Assembly (NCBI GenBank): GCA_950106755.1
Contig: OX467092.1
Location: 25,744,582-25,808,581 of the forward strand
Length of the DNA: 64,000 bases
Direction: 5' to 3'
Source of the DNA: Climacium dendroides
Lineage: Eukaryota > Streptophyta > Bryopsida > Hypnales > Climaciaceae
Under the pieces are notes generated by a model that saw only the letters and a list, made by a program, of their open reading frames with translations, was not told the origin of the DNA and ran no database searches. A program made the translations under genes and the position numbers. This document shows positions 11,725 to 22,907 of this stretch, one piece after another (position 1 is the stretch's first letter; each line of letters opens with the position of its first letter).

Positions 11725-12065
11725 GTGAGATCTCCTAGTCCATGAATCTTCCAATCATGTAAGTAGGACCATTAGAAAGCCTTTGTTGAGGAGGGGTGAA
11801 CAAGGCGTCTTTGTTTCATTACATTCTAGCTCATAGCAAAAAAGTTATTGAGTTTTCAAATTTCCATAAGTTAAAAAATATAAAAATTATTTTTAATTTA
11901 CTTTTATTCTCCTTTGTACATAGACCTTTCTATTTGTACCAAGAACAGTTTCACATAATGGTGGGAAAGTTTTTGAATTATTTTGATGAATGGAGAAATT
12001 AAGAAATGATTCTCGCTTTTATTTTGGTTGTGGCAACGGTACAAGGTACATTGGTCTAATTTAAG
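11725..12065 (+). repeat. Family 2 Helitron-like copy, eroded 3' end
   Basis: This copy shares GAGATCTC and, later, GGTTGTGGCAAC...ACAAGGTACA with the copy ending at 15612. Its terminus reads ATTGGT where the better copies have CTAGT, so the end is mutated. The 5' limit is not defined. Confidence 0.45.
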
Positions 12066-12081
12066 GTATAGTGTTTTTTCT

Positions 12082-12162
12082 AGATTTTTTAACAAGTAGA
12101 ATTTATAATTTTAAGATTCTAAATTTTAAGATTCTAGATTTTTTAACAAGTAGAATTTATAA
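12082..12162 (+). repeat. Short direct repeat pair
   Basis: The string GATTTTTTAACAAGTAGAAT followed by TTATAATTTT occurs at about 12083 and 12130, separated by AAGATTCTAAATTTT spacer copies. Confidence 0.85.
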
Positions 12163-12269
12163 TTTTTACGAATATGACTATATTAATATTATTACTAAAG
12201 TAGGACTATAAAATTTCACATGTCTTAAATAACACTTGAAAATTCTCAAAGAAGTCATAAAGGAAATTA

Positions 12270-13770
12270 TAACATTTGTTGCAACTTTCAATTTCTCCAG
12301 AGTTTTTGTTGCCAAAGTCAAATGCAAGGGCTTCATTTTGTGGCCTTTGAACATGCCATGGAAAAGTTATGGTTTTTTCAAAACAAAATATAATTTAATT
12401 CAATATTTTATTTTAGAAAATCCATTATTTGCACACCGTAGGTTCAAACACCATAATTGGAACTTACACAAATTAAAAGTTTTAGCATAAAGGAGTGCAA
12501 GGGCTTTATTTTGTGATGTTTGGACCTATACTGTAAAAGTTATGATTTTTCCTAAATAAAAGATAATTTATTTCAATTTTTGAATTCATAAATTTTTTGA
12601 AATTCCATAACTTTTACATTGTAGGTCCAAATGCAATGAAATAAAACTTGTGCATCCCTTCTTGCAAAGAGCTTTTGAGTGGTTCAAAGAACATTTATGG
12701 ATGCCTCATGGTTTCTTAGATTTCAATGTATAAAAGAAAACAAACAAACAACCTAAATTAAGTTATACATTACAAATTTTAATTTAAAAATTTTATAGAT
12801 TTTTTTCCTCAAACAAATCATTTCTTAGCTAATTGTAGTATAAATTTTACTATTTCACACAAGAAAAAATTAAAATTATATTAACAAATTTGTTTTTGCA
12901 CTTTTTCTATTTTGTGAAAAAATTTCAAAAAGTTTCAATAAAAATTGAGCTCACTAGAAGCTACACCAAAGTGGAAATACCCCCAATGAATAAGTGGGTT
13001 TCCATGGATTAAAATGAGGACATTAGTTTTTGTGCTATCCCTCAAAAGCACTTATACGCAAGGATAATATAACTTGTCTTGTAAATTGCAACTTGTAACT
13101 CATTCATCTATGCTAACTTAGTGTCAAAAGTAACTACACCTAAAGACATCTTAATAAATAAATGAGCAATGTTTACATTCTAAATTTCACTAATTTGTGG
13201 TTTATAGTCTACATGCAAGACAAAGGAATATTTCTCTTGGAATGAAAATTTCTTGCAATCAAAGTGGCAACATTTTGGAATTACATATGAAAATAAAAAC
13301 AAAATTTGTTTAAGTTTTTCATATTGAAAAAAAAATTGTAGGTTTTGAGAGGTTTTGACCAAAAAACAAGCCTTTTTTTACATTTCAAATTAACCCCTCA
13401 AAGTTTTTTACTTTGTTTTTATCAAAAATGCTAAAAAATTATCATTTCTAAGGCAACTACCAAATTTTAGAAAAAGAACATTTTTATGCACATGTGGCCA
13501 TAAGATCTTGTACGTTTTTTTGAGAAGATTTGGAAAAAAGCTTAGAAAATTTCACCATATAGATTGCAAGATATTAGCATTTGAAGTGACAAAAATATTT
13601 TTCTTGGCTATGGAAAAAACCAGACACTTGTACTTCACAAAGTCAAATCAATATGACTATGAAAAAATGTCCAAAATGTTTGTGATTCTTCTGATTCATT
13701 CTTCAAGGCAAGTTGGCTACGTGGTTAAAAATTTTCAAATTATATAGAATTGTATAACATTTAGGTAAAT
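12270..13770. other. AT-rich repeat debris, no gene
   Basis: Pieces of the family 2 body recur here, for example the block around GTCCAAATGC near 12627, which is also found at 20712. Open frames at 12236-12490, 13180-13362 and 13508-13747 are short, AT-driven and without domains. Nothing else is recognised up to 13770. Confidence 0.4.
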
Positions 13771-14230
13771 AATAATAAGTAGAAAAAAGTAGAAAGTGAT
13801 TCAAAGTAATAAATATTTTATAATTTATCTAAGGAATTGAAAATTTCCAATTCCAATGGTTGTTATCTTGTAATAAACAATATTTCACCTTATTTAAAAA
13901 AAATTTAAACATTAAAAATTAAATAAAATACAAAATTTTGAAGTATATCTTAGAATAGAGATTCCATAACTACTTACAAACATACCAAATTGAAACTCAT
14001 AACTTTCATCTCATTAATCAAAATGGAATGATTCAAAGCTTCCCATGTATATATAAATATAGAAAATAAATTTTATTTTTTTTAAAAGTGGATTTTTAAA
14101 AAGTGCTTTTAGTTGTTCTAGTTGACCTCTAAGCAATGAAAACTACGTATCATTACAATAACTTTTTAACCATTAATCAAAATGGAATAATTCAAAGCTT
14201 TCCATATATTTTATAAATCTAAAAAACCAA
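13770..14230 (+). repeat. Dispersed repeat carrying foldback-arm sequence
   Basis: This stretch contains CCAATTCCAATGGTTG, the CTTTCATCTCATTAATC block and AATGGAATGATTCAAAGC. It matches 35300-35640 in reverse orientation and the inner arms of the foldback at 5.1-5.8 kb. A second short copy of the AATGGAAT block follows at about 14180. Confidence 0.75.
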
Positions 14231-14430
14231 TATAAAAAAATCAAATATTTATATTTAAAAATATTTATAAAAAATTATTAAATTTTTTTTAATAATTTGA
14301 TCAAAATTATAAATAGTGAATTTTTTTATACATGTAAATTTTTTTCAAAGATTCACTTGTAAGTAGACTAAGAACTATTCTTAGAATTTTTAGAGTACAA
14401 ATTTTATAAAATTGTAATTTTTTCTAAGTG

Positions 14431-14432
14431 AT

Positions 14433-14511
<79 letters not shown>
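14431..14511 (+). repeat. Compound (AC)n(AT)n(AC)n microsatellite
   Basis: ACACACAC leads into about 60 bp of AT dinucleotide and ends in ACACAC. It directly abuts the CTAG end of the Helitron-like element that starts at 14512. Confidence 0.95.
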
Positions 14512-14512
<1 letters not shown>

Positions 14513-15315
14513 TAGTGGTTGGTGCTTGCTATACTATACATTCATCATAAGAATTTTATAAGAATTTTTATGTATTAAATAGAATGCAGAACAAACATTT
14601 CAATAAGTCTTCAAATAAAAATGACTAAAATCTTTGTATAATTTTTTTTATAAGTAAGCATTTATTAAAATGTACAATAGAAATGTATTGAATGACAAAC
14701 GAAACATATGCAATGGTAAATACTATAAAAGATACACATGCATTAGAATGCATTAGAAATTTTGACTCCATTCTTACAAAAAATGGCAACCCAAATTGAA
14801 GAATTGAAAAGAAAAACTTATAAATCTCAAAAACTTTGTGAACAGCTTAATTGTTGTGGATTCCAAAATCACTTCAATTGAATAGATTTCTCAAAATCAT
14901 TTGGTAGTAGCAATAAAAAATTGAAATCATGAAAGCTCAAAAAGCTCACAAAAGCACAAAATCATAGAAGTGCAAAGAAGTGTAAAGCCAAGAGAAGCAA
15001 TGGATTTGCTACCTCTATAATATCATCCTATGGATCTTCTTTAATATCACCTTCATTGCAACAACTATATTATTTCTATAATATCACCCTTTGTAAAAAG
15101 TGATATTATAGAGGTGTTTGTGAATTGTTACTCTATTTCTGAAATATCACATTGTGTGAAAATATGATTTCTATGTATGCATGATTGAAAATATTTTTAT
15201 AAAACCATCAAAATAATTATTTTTGAAATCATTATCATGCATTCTATTCAAATATATCAAATTTTTATTAATATGTGATACAATAAATGCAGAAGGAGTT
15301 ATGATTTTAGTAATA

Positions 15316-15318
<3 letters not shown>
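14512..15318 (-). mobile_element. Helitron-like element, family 1, copy A
   Basis: On the minus strand it starts TCATATTACTAAAATCA and ends AAGCACCAACCACTAG, with A before and T after, the Helitron insertion rule. Copies at 51178 and 52956 share both ends and the interior. The interior holds several copies of the TATAATATCA motif in both orientations that can pair into hairpins. No protein is encoded, so it is non-autonomous. TA/AC microsatellites flank both ends. Confidence 0.65.

Positions 15319-15369
<51 letters not shown>
15315..15369 (+). repeat. (TA)n(CA)n microsatellite
   Basis: About 45 bp of TA dinucleotide followed by CACACACACC. It starts at the 5' end of the Helitron-like copy A. 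Confidence 0.95.
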
Positions 15370-15399
15370 CCCTTAAATTAGAATGTTTGTTTTGTTTGT

Positions 15400-15612
15400 T
15401 TGTCACATTGAGATCTCTCGGACCGTGTGTCCCTTGGTCGCGTGATTGATACCATTGAAAAGCCTTGGTGAAGAAGGGTGCACCAGCTTGGTTTCATGGT
15501 GTTTAAACATACGTGTGAAAGTTGTTGAAGTTTGAAGTTTTTTATGAACTAAAAAGTTAGAAAATTACTTTTATTTTTGTTCTGATTGTGGCAACAACAC
15601 AAGGCACACTAG
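15400..15612 (+). mobile_element. Helitron-like element, family 2, 3' end
   Basis: The plus strand ends with a small hairpin at 15586-15602 (TTGTG, loop of 7, CACAA), then six bases, then CTAG at 15609-15612 followed by T. A hairpin shortly before CTRR with a T outside is the classic Helitron 3' end. Matching ends occur at 10145 and 20614 on the other strand, and an eroded one near 12050. The 5' end is not identified; 15400 is where clear similarity to the 11.73-kb copy begins. Confidence 0.6.
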
Positions 15613-15619
15613 TATTGAC

Positions 15620-16850
15620 TAAAACATGACTTCAAATTTTTACTTTTCTTATAAAGCTATTCCTTAGGCACATGTTGTGTAAAAATCTCATAGAAAACAA
15701 AACAAAAAATTCCATTTGTAGTGAGGTCCTCAAAATTGCTAAATTGTCCTCTAGTACTACTTCCTCTTATCAATGCAAATTGTCCATATGTTTCAAGAAC
15801 AACAACAAAAATTTGCTATGTTGAAAATATTTGTCAAAGATTTTTCTTTTGATTCTCTATTTAGTTCCTATTTTCAATGGAAATTGTCCATTTGTTTAAA
15901 AAAAATTGCTATGTTGTCAAAAATGCAATTTAGTCTTTTAGGGGGTTAAAGAATACAATTCAAATTGTGACCATGAAAATTCACAATGCTATGGAATTCC
16001 ACTACTTTAATGGAATTGACATGTATTAAATGGAGGTAGTACAAGCACACAGAAACTATTGAATCATTTGAAAAAACATTATATTAACATATAATATCTA
16101 AATTGTTACAACACTACATCTACACTTTAATTATATATCTTTGGTTGTTTGAAAATATCCTATGCTCAGGTCGAATTCGTTAAAAAATAAATCAAAATAT
16201 AAATAAATAGGGTATGAAATGAAAATTTCAGAAATTATAACATAGTGTATATGAACATTGTAAAAAATATTAATGAAAATAATATGAAATTTAAAAAAAT
16301 AAATTGTAGAAAATACTATAGTTAAAGTTGAATAAAGCCACCTCAAAGTGTGGAAGCTCCTCTTGTGGTCCCACAAAATTTAAGAAAAGTTGAAGTAGTA
16401 GTATTGTAGTATAATTAAGCTATAGTGCTTTGTACTATAATCCATGAATAATTCAAAATAAAGTCAAATGAAAATTTATAAATTCTAAAAATAGATAATG
16501 AAGTGGATATTTGGCCAAAAAAAAAACCATTTTGTATAGGGTCTTACAAACCTGACTCCAACGTATGGTATTGTATAAAGCCACATTTTTTTGAAATCAA
16601 TAATATGAACTTGAATTTAGTTATTTTTTCAAATCAATCAATAACATGAACTTGGATTTAGGTATCTTTTGATATCATAAATTTAAATATAAAATCTAGT
16701 ATAAATTCAACAATCAAATTAAAGACATAAATGCTCAATTATTTATCTAAAAAAGTTTAACATTTATCCTTGCACTTCATAAGCTTACTTCTACCAATGC
16801 TTTCTCTACTACACTCTATGAACTATCAATTTCTCTGCAACACTCTATAG
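15620..16850. other. Intergenic, repeat fragments only
   Basis: At 15655-15735 a fragment of the foldback outer arm is present (around CACATGTTGTGTAAAA and AAAATTCCATTTGTAGTG). From about 16000 to 16850 the DNA is AT-rich and presumably contains the 3' untranslated part of the ankyrin/PGG gene. The minus ORF at 16131-16376 has no recognisable content. Confidence 0.45.
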
Positions 16851-16854
16851 AGCA

Positions 16855-19376
16855 TCATTTATAATAGAGATCATCTATGATCTCATAAAAAATATTATTA
16901 TTTTTTCTAATTCTAGTGTTCCATGGCCTATTTTCCCATAGACTTTTAAATAAATATCCTATACTACCAATACACACTATTCCCCCCAACATTGTAGGAG
17001 CTATCATGTACCAACGATACCTCAAAATAGGTATCAATACAATGAAACCTGCAATTCCAAATGCTACTATTACAAAAAGCACCGAAAACACCAAGAGGAC
17101 AGATGTGAATAAGAGATTTTGGGATAACTTTTTCACATTTTCCGTGATGAACAATTGCCTTCTTGGTAATACACTATGTGCTCCAAAGACCACCGTTGCG
17201 ATTGCGAAATAGAAGGAAAGGGTGTTGAATACCCAAAACATTCCTAAAGCTGAATTGTGTTCAACATCCACATACTTCTCGGAACTATCAACATGATATG
17301 TTGTAGTGTAATTCAATGGCGGTTGCAACCATGAGGCGAACGTGACACTAGCAATGAGTGCTGCGCCCACAAGAATGGCATTTGCGGCATCTACATAGGC
17401 TTGTCGATCTCTGAATGCTGACTCGACGTATCTGCTCACAGCATCACATTCCATCAGTGCACTTTCCATGTCTTTGAAGCCTTGTTCATGCGCAATTTGG
17501 ATTGGTGGTGGGCCTCCAACACATCCCTTATTGAGTTGTATCTTGTCTTTTGACTTCAAAAGTTCTTTGACGATACCTGTCTTGCCTTTTGCAACTGCGA
17601 TATAGAAGGGTGAAAATCCCAAACCATCCTTGGCTGTGATGTTGATGCCGTGATGGTCGAGCAATTGAAAGATTTTGTAAATCTTCTCCTTTTCGTTTAC
17701 GCGTACATACCTCACCGCCAATTGAAGTGAACCTTGACGAAGAGAACCGAGTTTCACATTCTTTTCTAGAAGGACATCCACGATCTCGCTCTCCCCACCC
17801 ACAATGGCCAAGTCGAGAGCCGAATAATGAAACCTTGGATTCTTTGCAATGCTGGTATTGATTGCCTTTTGTCCCAAGGGAGTCTTTAAGATCTTCTGCA
17901 CCATCTCAAGATCCCCCATCAGGACTGCCAAGTGCAAGGGCCCCACATCTCCCATAATATCTTCCGCTTTCTTCTTAAAAACTTCTAATTCGGAGTGGTC
18001 CAGACAGGGATTAGCTCTCATTTGCGCCACAACTCTCGCAAAACATGGATCGTCCTCAAAATTTGGCCAAAAAAGTTTGATTCTGGAGAAGCCCAAAACG
18101 CGTCTGAGATTCTCCTTCAAATTCCGCACATGCTGCTCCTGCGTGAGTGACCGTGGACAAGATGCTCCACTCCCATCGCCTCCGACGCTACTATCTGGGG
18201 GCGTCGGATCTGCACGACCGGACCTCACCGACGAATCGGAAGTGATCTCGCGCTCCTGCGAAGTGAAGGCAGTCGTTTAGGATCCACTCAACAACCATGC
18301 CAAACCCAAAAATCACGATGCAAATACGCATGCAAATACATCACCACTGTGGTTCATCGATCTCGGATTCTTGCAAAAGGGGCCACCAACGAAAAAAATT
18401 CCAACAAACATTATCTGAATACTATCACATACATCTCTTGTCGGGGCATACTCAATATATAATCTCGTGATTCATGGGCACACAAGCCAGGAAATGAATT
18501 GCACAAAGTAGTGGGACGGGAAAGTACGTTCCTAGTTGCTGGCAGTGCATGTACTCATGCTTACCTGAACTGCGACTTTCGTTTCGTCGATGAGATTGTT
18601 TTCGGGTCCCATGGGCACATCCATGACTTCACATCTATCCTTCAAATTCTGCACTCGCTCTTGTTCCTGGTGCCTGCGTGATGACGAACGTGATGCTCCT
18701 CTCCCGACAAAACCGCCGCTACCGTTTGAGGACGTCGTCTTCGCAGCTGAAGCGGTCTCGGGCTCCTGCCAAAACGAAGGGAGTCGCGAGTGCTTCACTC
18801 AGCAACCATGTGTATCGCAAAAACAGGAGCTAAATAGGTACTACGTATACCAACAAGTTTGTCACTGTTGTGCCTATTGTCATCTCAGACTCGTGCAAAG
18901 ACGGGGAATTTCATTAAAATGGCGATATTCCGCATGCCATTTATGCGCGTAGGACAATTTTGGACAGCGCTTCTTGGCATGTCAACCTCATAGATGTGCC
19001 AATTTTATCCCCCAACAAGTCCAAATTGTAACGCAACTCCCATATTTCTTCACTCCCTCTCATCTTTCTATGAATTTTGCACTCCTTCTTTGTGCCATTT
19101 TCAGGGCATAATCACCATTTTAATGAAATTCCCCATAAAGGAGGTCACCGCGACTAAACCCCAACTTACAGTAACATTTGTATGTTAGTATCCTATATAT
19201 AACTACTGTCGGGATACGCTCAACAATCTCGTGGTTCAAGGGCACGTACTTCATCCGGGAATACGCGCGTTCGCAGCAGTGTTGCAGCATGGGAAGATTC
19301 AAAGTACGTAGCGGGGAGTCATTCATACCTGCACCGGGAGCTCTGGATCGGTGACGTGAGTGTCGTCGGATCCCAT
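16855..19376 (-). CDS. Ankyrin-repeat PGG-domain membrane protein
   Basis: Three coding exons are proposed: 19376-19329, 18765-18565 and 18255-16855, together 549 residues, all introns phase 0. Exon 1 begins ATGGGATCC and gives MGSDDTHVTDPELPVQ with donor CAG/GTATGA. Exon 2 has acceptor TTGGCAG and donor CAG/GTAAGC; exon 3 has acceptor TTCGCAG. Residues about 187-352 carry degenerate ankyrin repeats (GPLHLAVLMGD, YSALDLAIVGG, FSPFYIAVAKG). Residues about 366-480 match the PGG domain (DRQAYVDAANAILVGAALIA), and four membrane spans lie near 375-395, 420-442, 462-487 and 497-520. Such proteins are plant membrane proteins of the ACD6/ITN1 type, often linked to defence or stress; that role is inferred from family only. 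Exon 2 and the exon 3 start resemble each other (GAS...EQ..V.NLK), suggesting exon duplication. Upstream exons cannot be excluded. Confidence 0.85.
18256..18564 (-). other. Intron 2, related to the gene's own leader
   Basis: The intron contains GTCGGGGCATACTCAATATA and ATCTCGTGATTCATGGGCAC, which mirror GTCGGGATACGCTCAACAAT and ATCTCGTGGTTCAAGGGCAC at about 19208-19244, on the far side of exon 2. This supports tandem duplication of an intron-plus-exon unit in the gene. Confidence 0.75.
18901..19136. mobile_element. 236-bp MITE in intron 1 of the ankyrin gene
   Basis: The 26-bp terminal inverted repeats are 18901-18926 and 19111-19136, both containing GGGGAATTTCATTAAAATGG and differing at two positions. 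AAAG flanks both sides (18897-18900 and 19137-19140). The related sequence at about 8796-8802 reads TGCAAAGGAGG, with AAAG once and no element: a natural empty site. No open frame of note is present. A 4-bp target duplication does not fit the usual plant superfamilies cleanly, so the family is unassigned. Confidence 0.9.
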
Positions 19377-19379
19377 AAC

Positions 19380-20600
19380 TTCTTGTAAATAGTCCAGCAA
19401 CAATGTGAAATAGAAATAAGACGCTCCACAAGCCTGTGCTCAAGCTAGCAATTAAGCAACTAAGGACCGGAAGATAGAATACGAAGAATCTGCGGAAAGA
19501 AACATTCACCGGTTCAGAATGCCGATCTCACGACAGAAACTCAATCGATCTGCTTCAAAGTAATCAAACAATCGTGAATGCAGAATACATATAGTCCCAC
19601 CGCGAGCGTCAATTAAGTCTCCGAAGCAAAGTATTTCTTCAAGGAGCTCAATGCAAGCACAGCACGTACACATATGGACAACACCTCCAGTCTCAGCGTC
19701 ACCTCGAAATGGGTGCATCCTCTCCCATCATCTCATGAAAGCACACGGACATGGGCTGACCACTAGGTAGAGATTAAACTGAGGAGTGAGGACCCGGTTG
19801 TGAGTGGAACGTAATCGCAGAAGAGGCAATGGATGTGGAGATCAAATCTGTGGGGATTTCAGCAACGTGACTATAGAACGCAGATAGCTCACACTGCTAA
19901 ATGCTCTAATAATAAGGAGGAGGCTTGCACTGGTCGGAAGATGAAGAAGTGGAGCTCTGCTCACTGAGGACGATGATGAAGCTTTAACCTTCTGCAGTAT
20001 TGTATACTGCTTACAACGTGTTCATCGTTGTTGGATGCCCCACACTGACCGCCTCAGTCCCTGGATCTACGCCACAGTGTTGACCCCTAATTCTGTCATC
20101 AGTACCATATACTGCGTTGTCACTAGTAGAAGAATAGCAAATAGTTTTAACAGAGTCGTGGTATTTCAGAAATAAGGACTACATGCTGGAATCGATGTTT
20201 GTCTCGTTGTACCATATGTGAAAAAAATATTCAGTATTTGATCTGACAGTCTGGAAACGGCGGGGGGTGAAGGACGCCGGTCGTGCAACGCCGGCCGAAT
20301 GCGGGGTCCAGCCCGGTGTGGATTTAAAAAAATTGCCCCCCCCCCAATGTGGAGCAAGTTTGACAAAATGTGGCTCAAATCCCAGCTCGTGATGGCAAAC
20401 ATGGCGAACATATTAGGTGGCACAAGGGCGGCCCTTCCACTTGTCTTTTTACGTAGGCTTGCTTGTTGTTGTTTTTCCCTTTTCTTTGCTCAGTATCTCT
20501 TCATTTGTCCAGCCAAAAGGCTGTACTTGCTGTTGATTTTTTAATGCAGTGGGTCTCCTATTTTTTTTTTAAATAAAAATAAAAATAGAAACTATTTTGT
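19380..20600. promoter_or_regulatory. Upstream region of the ankyrin/PGG gene
   Basis: This region is richer in GC than its surroundings, with a very GC-rich patch at 20255-20320. It probably holds the promoter and untranslated leader of the ankyrin gene. Minus ORFs at 19506-19718 and 20166-20423 have no recognisable content. A C9 tract lies near 20337-20345. No specific promoter element is claimed. Confidence 0.35.
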
Positions 20601-20613
20601 TCTTATTATCCTA

Positions 20614-20910
20614 CTAGAGTACCTTGTGTAGTTGTTGCAACCAAATAAGTCATTTTCTAATTTTTTCTTACTCATAAAAGCATCAAAATTCAATAAATTT
20701 GACATCCTGGGTCCAAATGCCATGGAACCAAGCCCGTGCACCCCTCTTCACCAAGGGTTCTCTAATGGTTCCTAGCATATGAGTGTATATATGAGTGTGT
20801 GTTCAATTTTCTACATCTCTCCTAGCTAATTCAGAGCCTCCTAATTCCAAATGTGAACTCAAAATTTTGCAAATTTTATCATGTGTGGCAAATAAAGTAT
20901 TCTTGCTTTT
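20614..20910 (-). mobile_element. Helitron-like element, family 2, 3' end at 20614
   Basis: On the minus strand it ends TTGCAACAACTACACAAGG, then TACTCTAG, with T outside. This matches the ends at 10145 and 15612. Interior blocks such as GTCCAAATGCCATGGAA are shared with about 12327-12362 and 12627. The right limit is approximate. Confidence 0.5.
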
Positions 20911-21809
20911 CTACAATAATAAATTGTTCGAGAAAAACAGTCCATGAGAGTCAAGTCTATGCATTTGGCTTGTTGCACAATTATAAGTACCACCAAGGAT
21001 GGTTAGAATGCCCTCATTGCCCCTACTAGATGGGGGCCAGCCTCCTTCCTAAAGCTTCCTTTCCAATAGCCACTTTCTTCCAGCATTTTGGACCTTTTTT
21101 TGCCAAAAAAGAATCAATGAGGTACTTTCTTTTGGATGCATGTGTATTCATATTCTCTATAATAAATGTAAAGTGTGGGTTTTTACTGCATGGCACTCTA
21201 TATTGTTGCATCTTTTTAATATGAGGTAAAATATAACAATATTAGACTTCAAAAATTGCAGTTAAGATATTTCCATTCTTAATTTACAATATAAATTTAG
21301 ACAATTGTGTATATATATATATACCAATTAGGGTGTAGAGTTCAAGGATACATTATACATTTGTATACTTGGCAACCTCGTTTTTATTCACTTGCGTAGT
21401 ACACTTGACAACCTCCTTTTTTTTCAATTGCGTAAAGGAGTACTAAGAACACTTGGAATATAGAAGGGGTATGTTTATTTTTTATTTTCTAAATTTTCTT
21501 TATTTATATGATTATTACGTTTTATTTTGCATTATTATGGTCTCCATACATGCTTTTGGTAATTAACAAAGATTACTTATCACCTCAATTGTCAATTCTC
21601 AAGATTGTTGGTAATTTAGAATTTTCTTTCATCAAGTACCACCTTTCACTCATTCAAGTGATTTCACTTAAGATGGATAAAAAAGGTAATTTTCTATTAA
21701 AATTTCTTTATGAATTCTAAACCCATTATCCAACATAATAATTGAAATGTGCAATTTATAAGATTCATGCTAGGATGTGTTTGCTTATTACAAACACATT
21801 TGACAAATG

Positions 21810-22050
21810 AAACTTCACCTTTGGAAAGGGCTAGAATAAATTATTATTGAAGTTTAAACAATTGTATATATCTTTACTAAAAATTCTTGTGGTTGAAGTT
21901 TTTAGCCTTGATTTAGGGAAAGAATATTATTGAAGCAATTTTGGGCCTCAAAACACCTTAAACTTTAGCACCCTACCTTTGAATAACTTCAAGGATTACC
22001 TTAAAGACTTCAAATTCAACTTTTTGTGTAACATGTTTAATTATGCCCTC
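21810..22050 (+). pseudogene. Dispersed PGG-associated repeat copy
   Basis: AAACTTCACCTTTGGAAAGG and, about 130 bp later, GAAGCAATTTTGGGCCTC match the 56.7-kb copy and the reverse complement of 3.4-3.9 kb. The copy is shortened by deletions and is broken in all frames. Confidence 0.55.
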
Positions 22051-22900
22051 TTATAGTTTCCTAACCTTCTTAGTACATGTTATCCCTTTAATTCCAATTG
22101 TCAAAAAGAAAGTGGATCATCTTTTCACATATATTGAAATATCAGACTACAATTAACCCTTAATGACCCAAGGGGGGTGTACTTTCAAAATGGGCCAAAA
22201 CTACTAAGAACTTGAGCAATTTTTGTGCTCATTTTTTCTTGAAATTGGATAGAATGTAGCCATAGGATCTTCTAGTTCACATTGACAATCAGCATGTCAA
22301 ATTTTTTTTAAATTATTTGACTATAGGTATTTAAGATAAAAGTTTTATTTAGATCTATAAAAAAATAGGACAATGTACTTTCAAGCATATCTTAGAGAGA
22401 ATATTCTCAAAAATGATGACCTTTTTGTGCTCAATAAAAGACAAGAGAGTTGAAAATACTCATGTAAAATTTCACAACATTTTGGTCATTTTACAATTTT
22501 TGTTGGAATTTGCTAGAAAAATAAAAATGGGCACACTTGCTTTTCCCTTGGGCTCCTTGGATTTGCACTTTGTGATGGGCAATGATTGCATTAAATGGCC
22601 AACTTTTCAATCCATGCCAAATTGAACCAAAAAACATGAGCCTTGAACGACACTACACCACTCAATTTCTAAAAAACTCCATAAAGCAAAATTTAACTTG
22701 GAATTTAATGAAGCTATTGTCATTGGATTCACAACGCAGGCTATTTGATGAAACTATAACACAGGCTATTTCTTAGACGTAATTTCTATTGGAAAAAACC
22801 CTCAAAACTTGAGAACGGACAGCTCAAAAAAGAGGAGCAGCGACCACAAAATGGTCAGTCGGGTCATTCGGCGGGGTCATTGCGTCATTACATTCATCTG
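22050..22900. other. Intergenic, downstream of the PDI-like gene
   Basis: AT-rich sequence with short ORFs only (22413-22625, 22582-22776). It probably includes the 3' untranslated part of the PDI-like gene near 22800-22907. No terminator or polyadenylation signal is claimed. Confidence 0.4.
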
Positions 22901-22907
22901 TTGCTCA

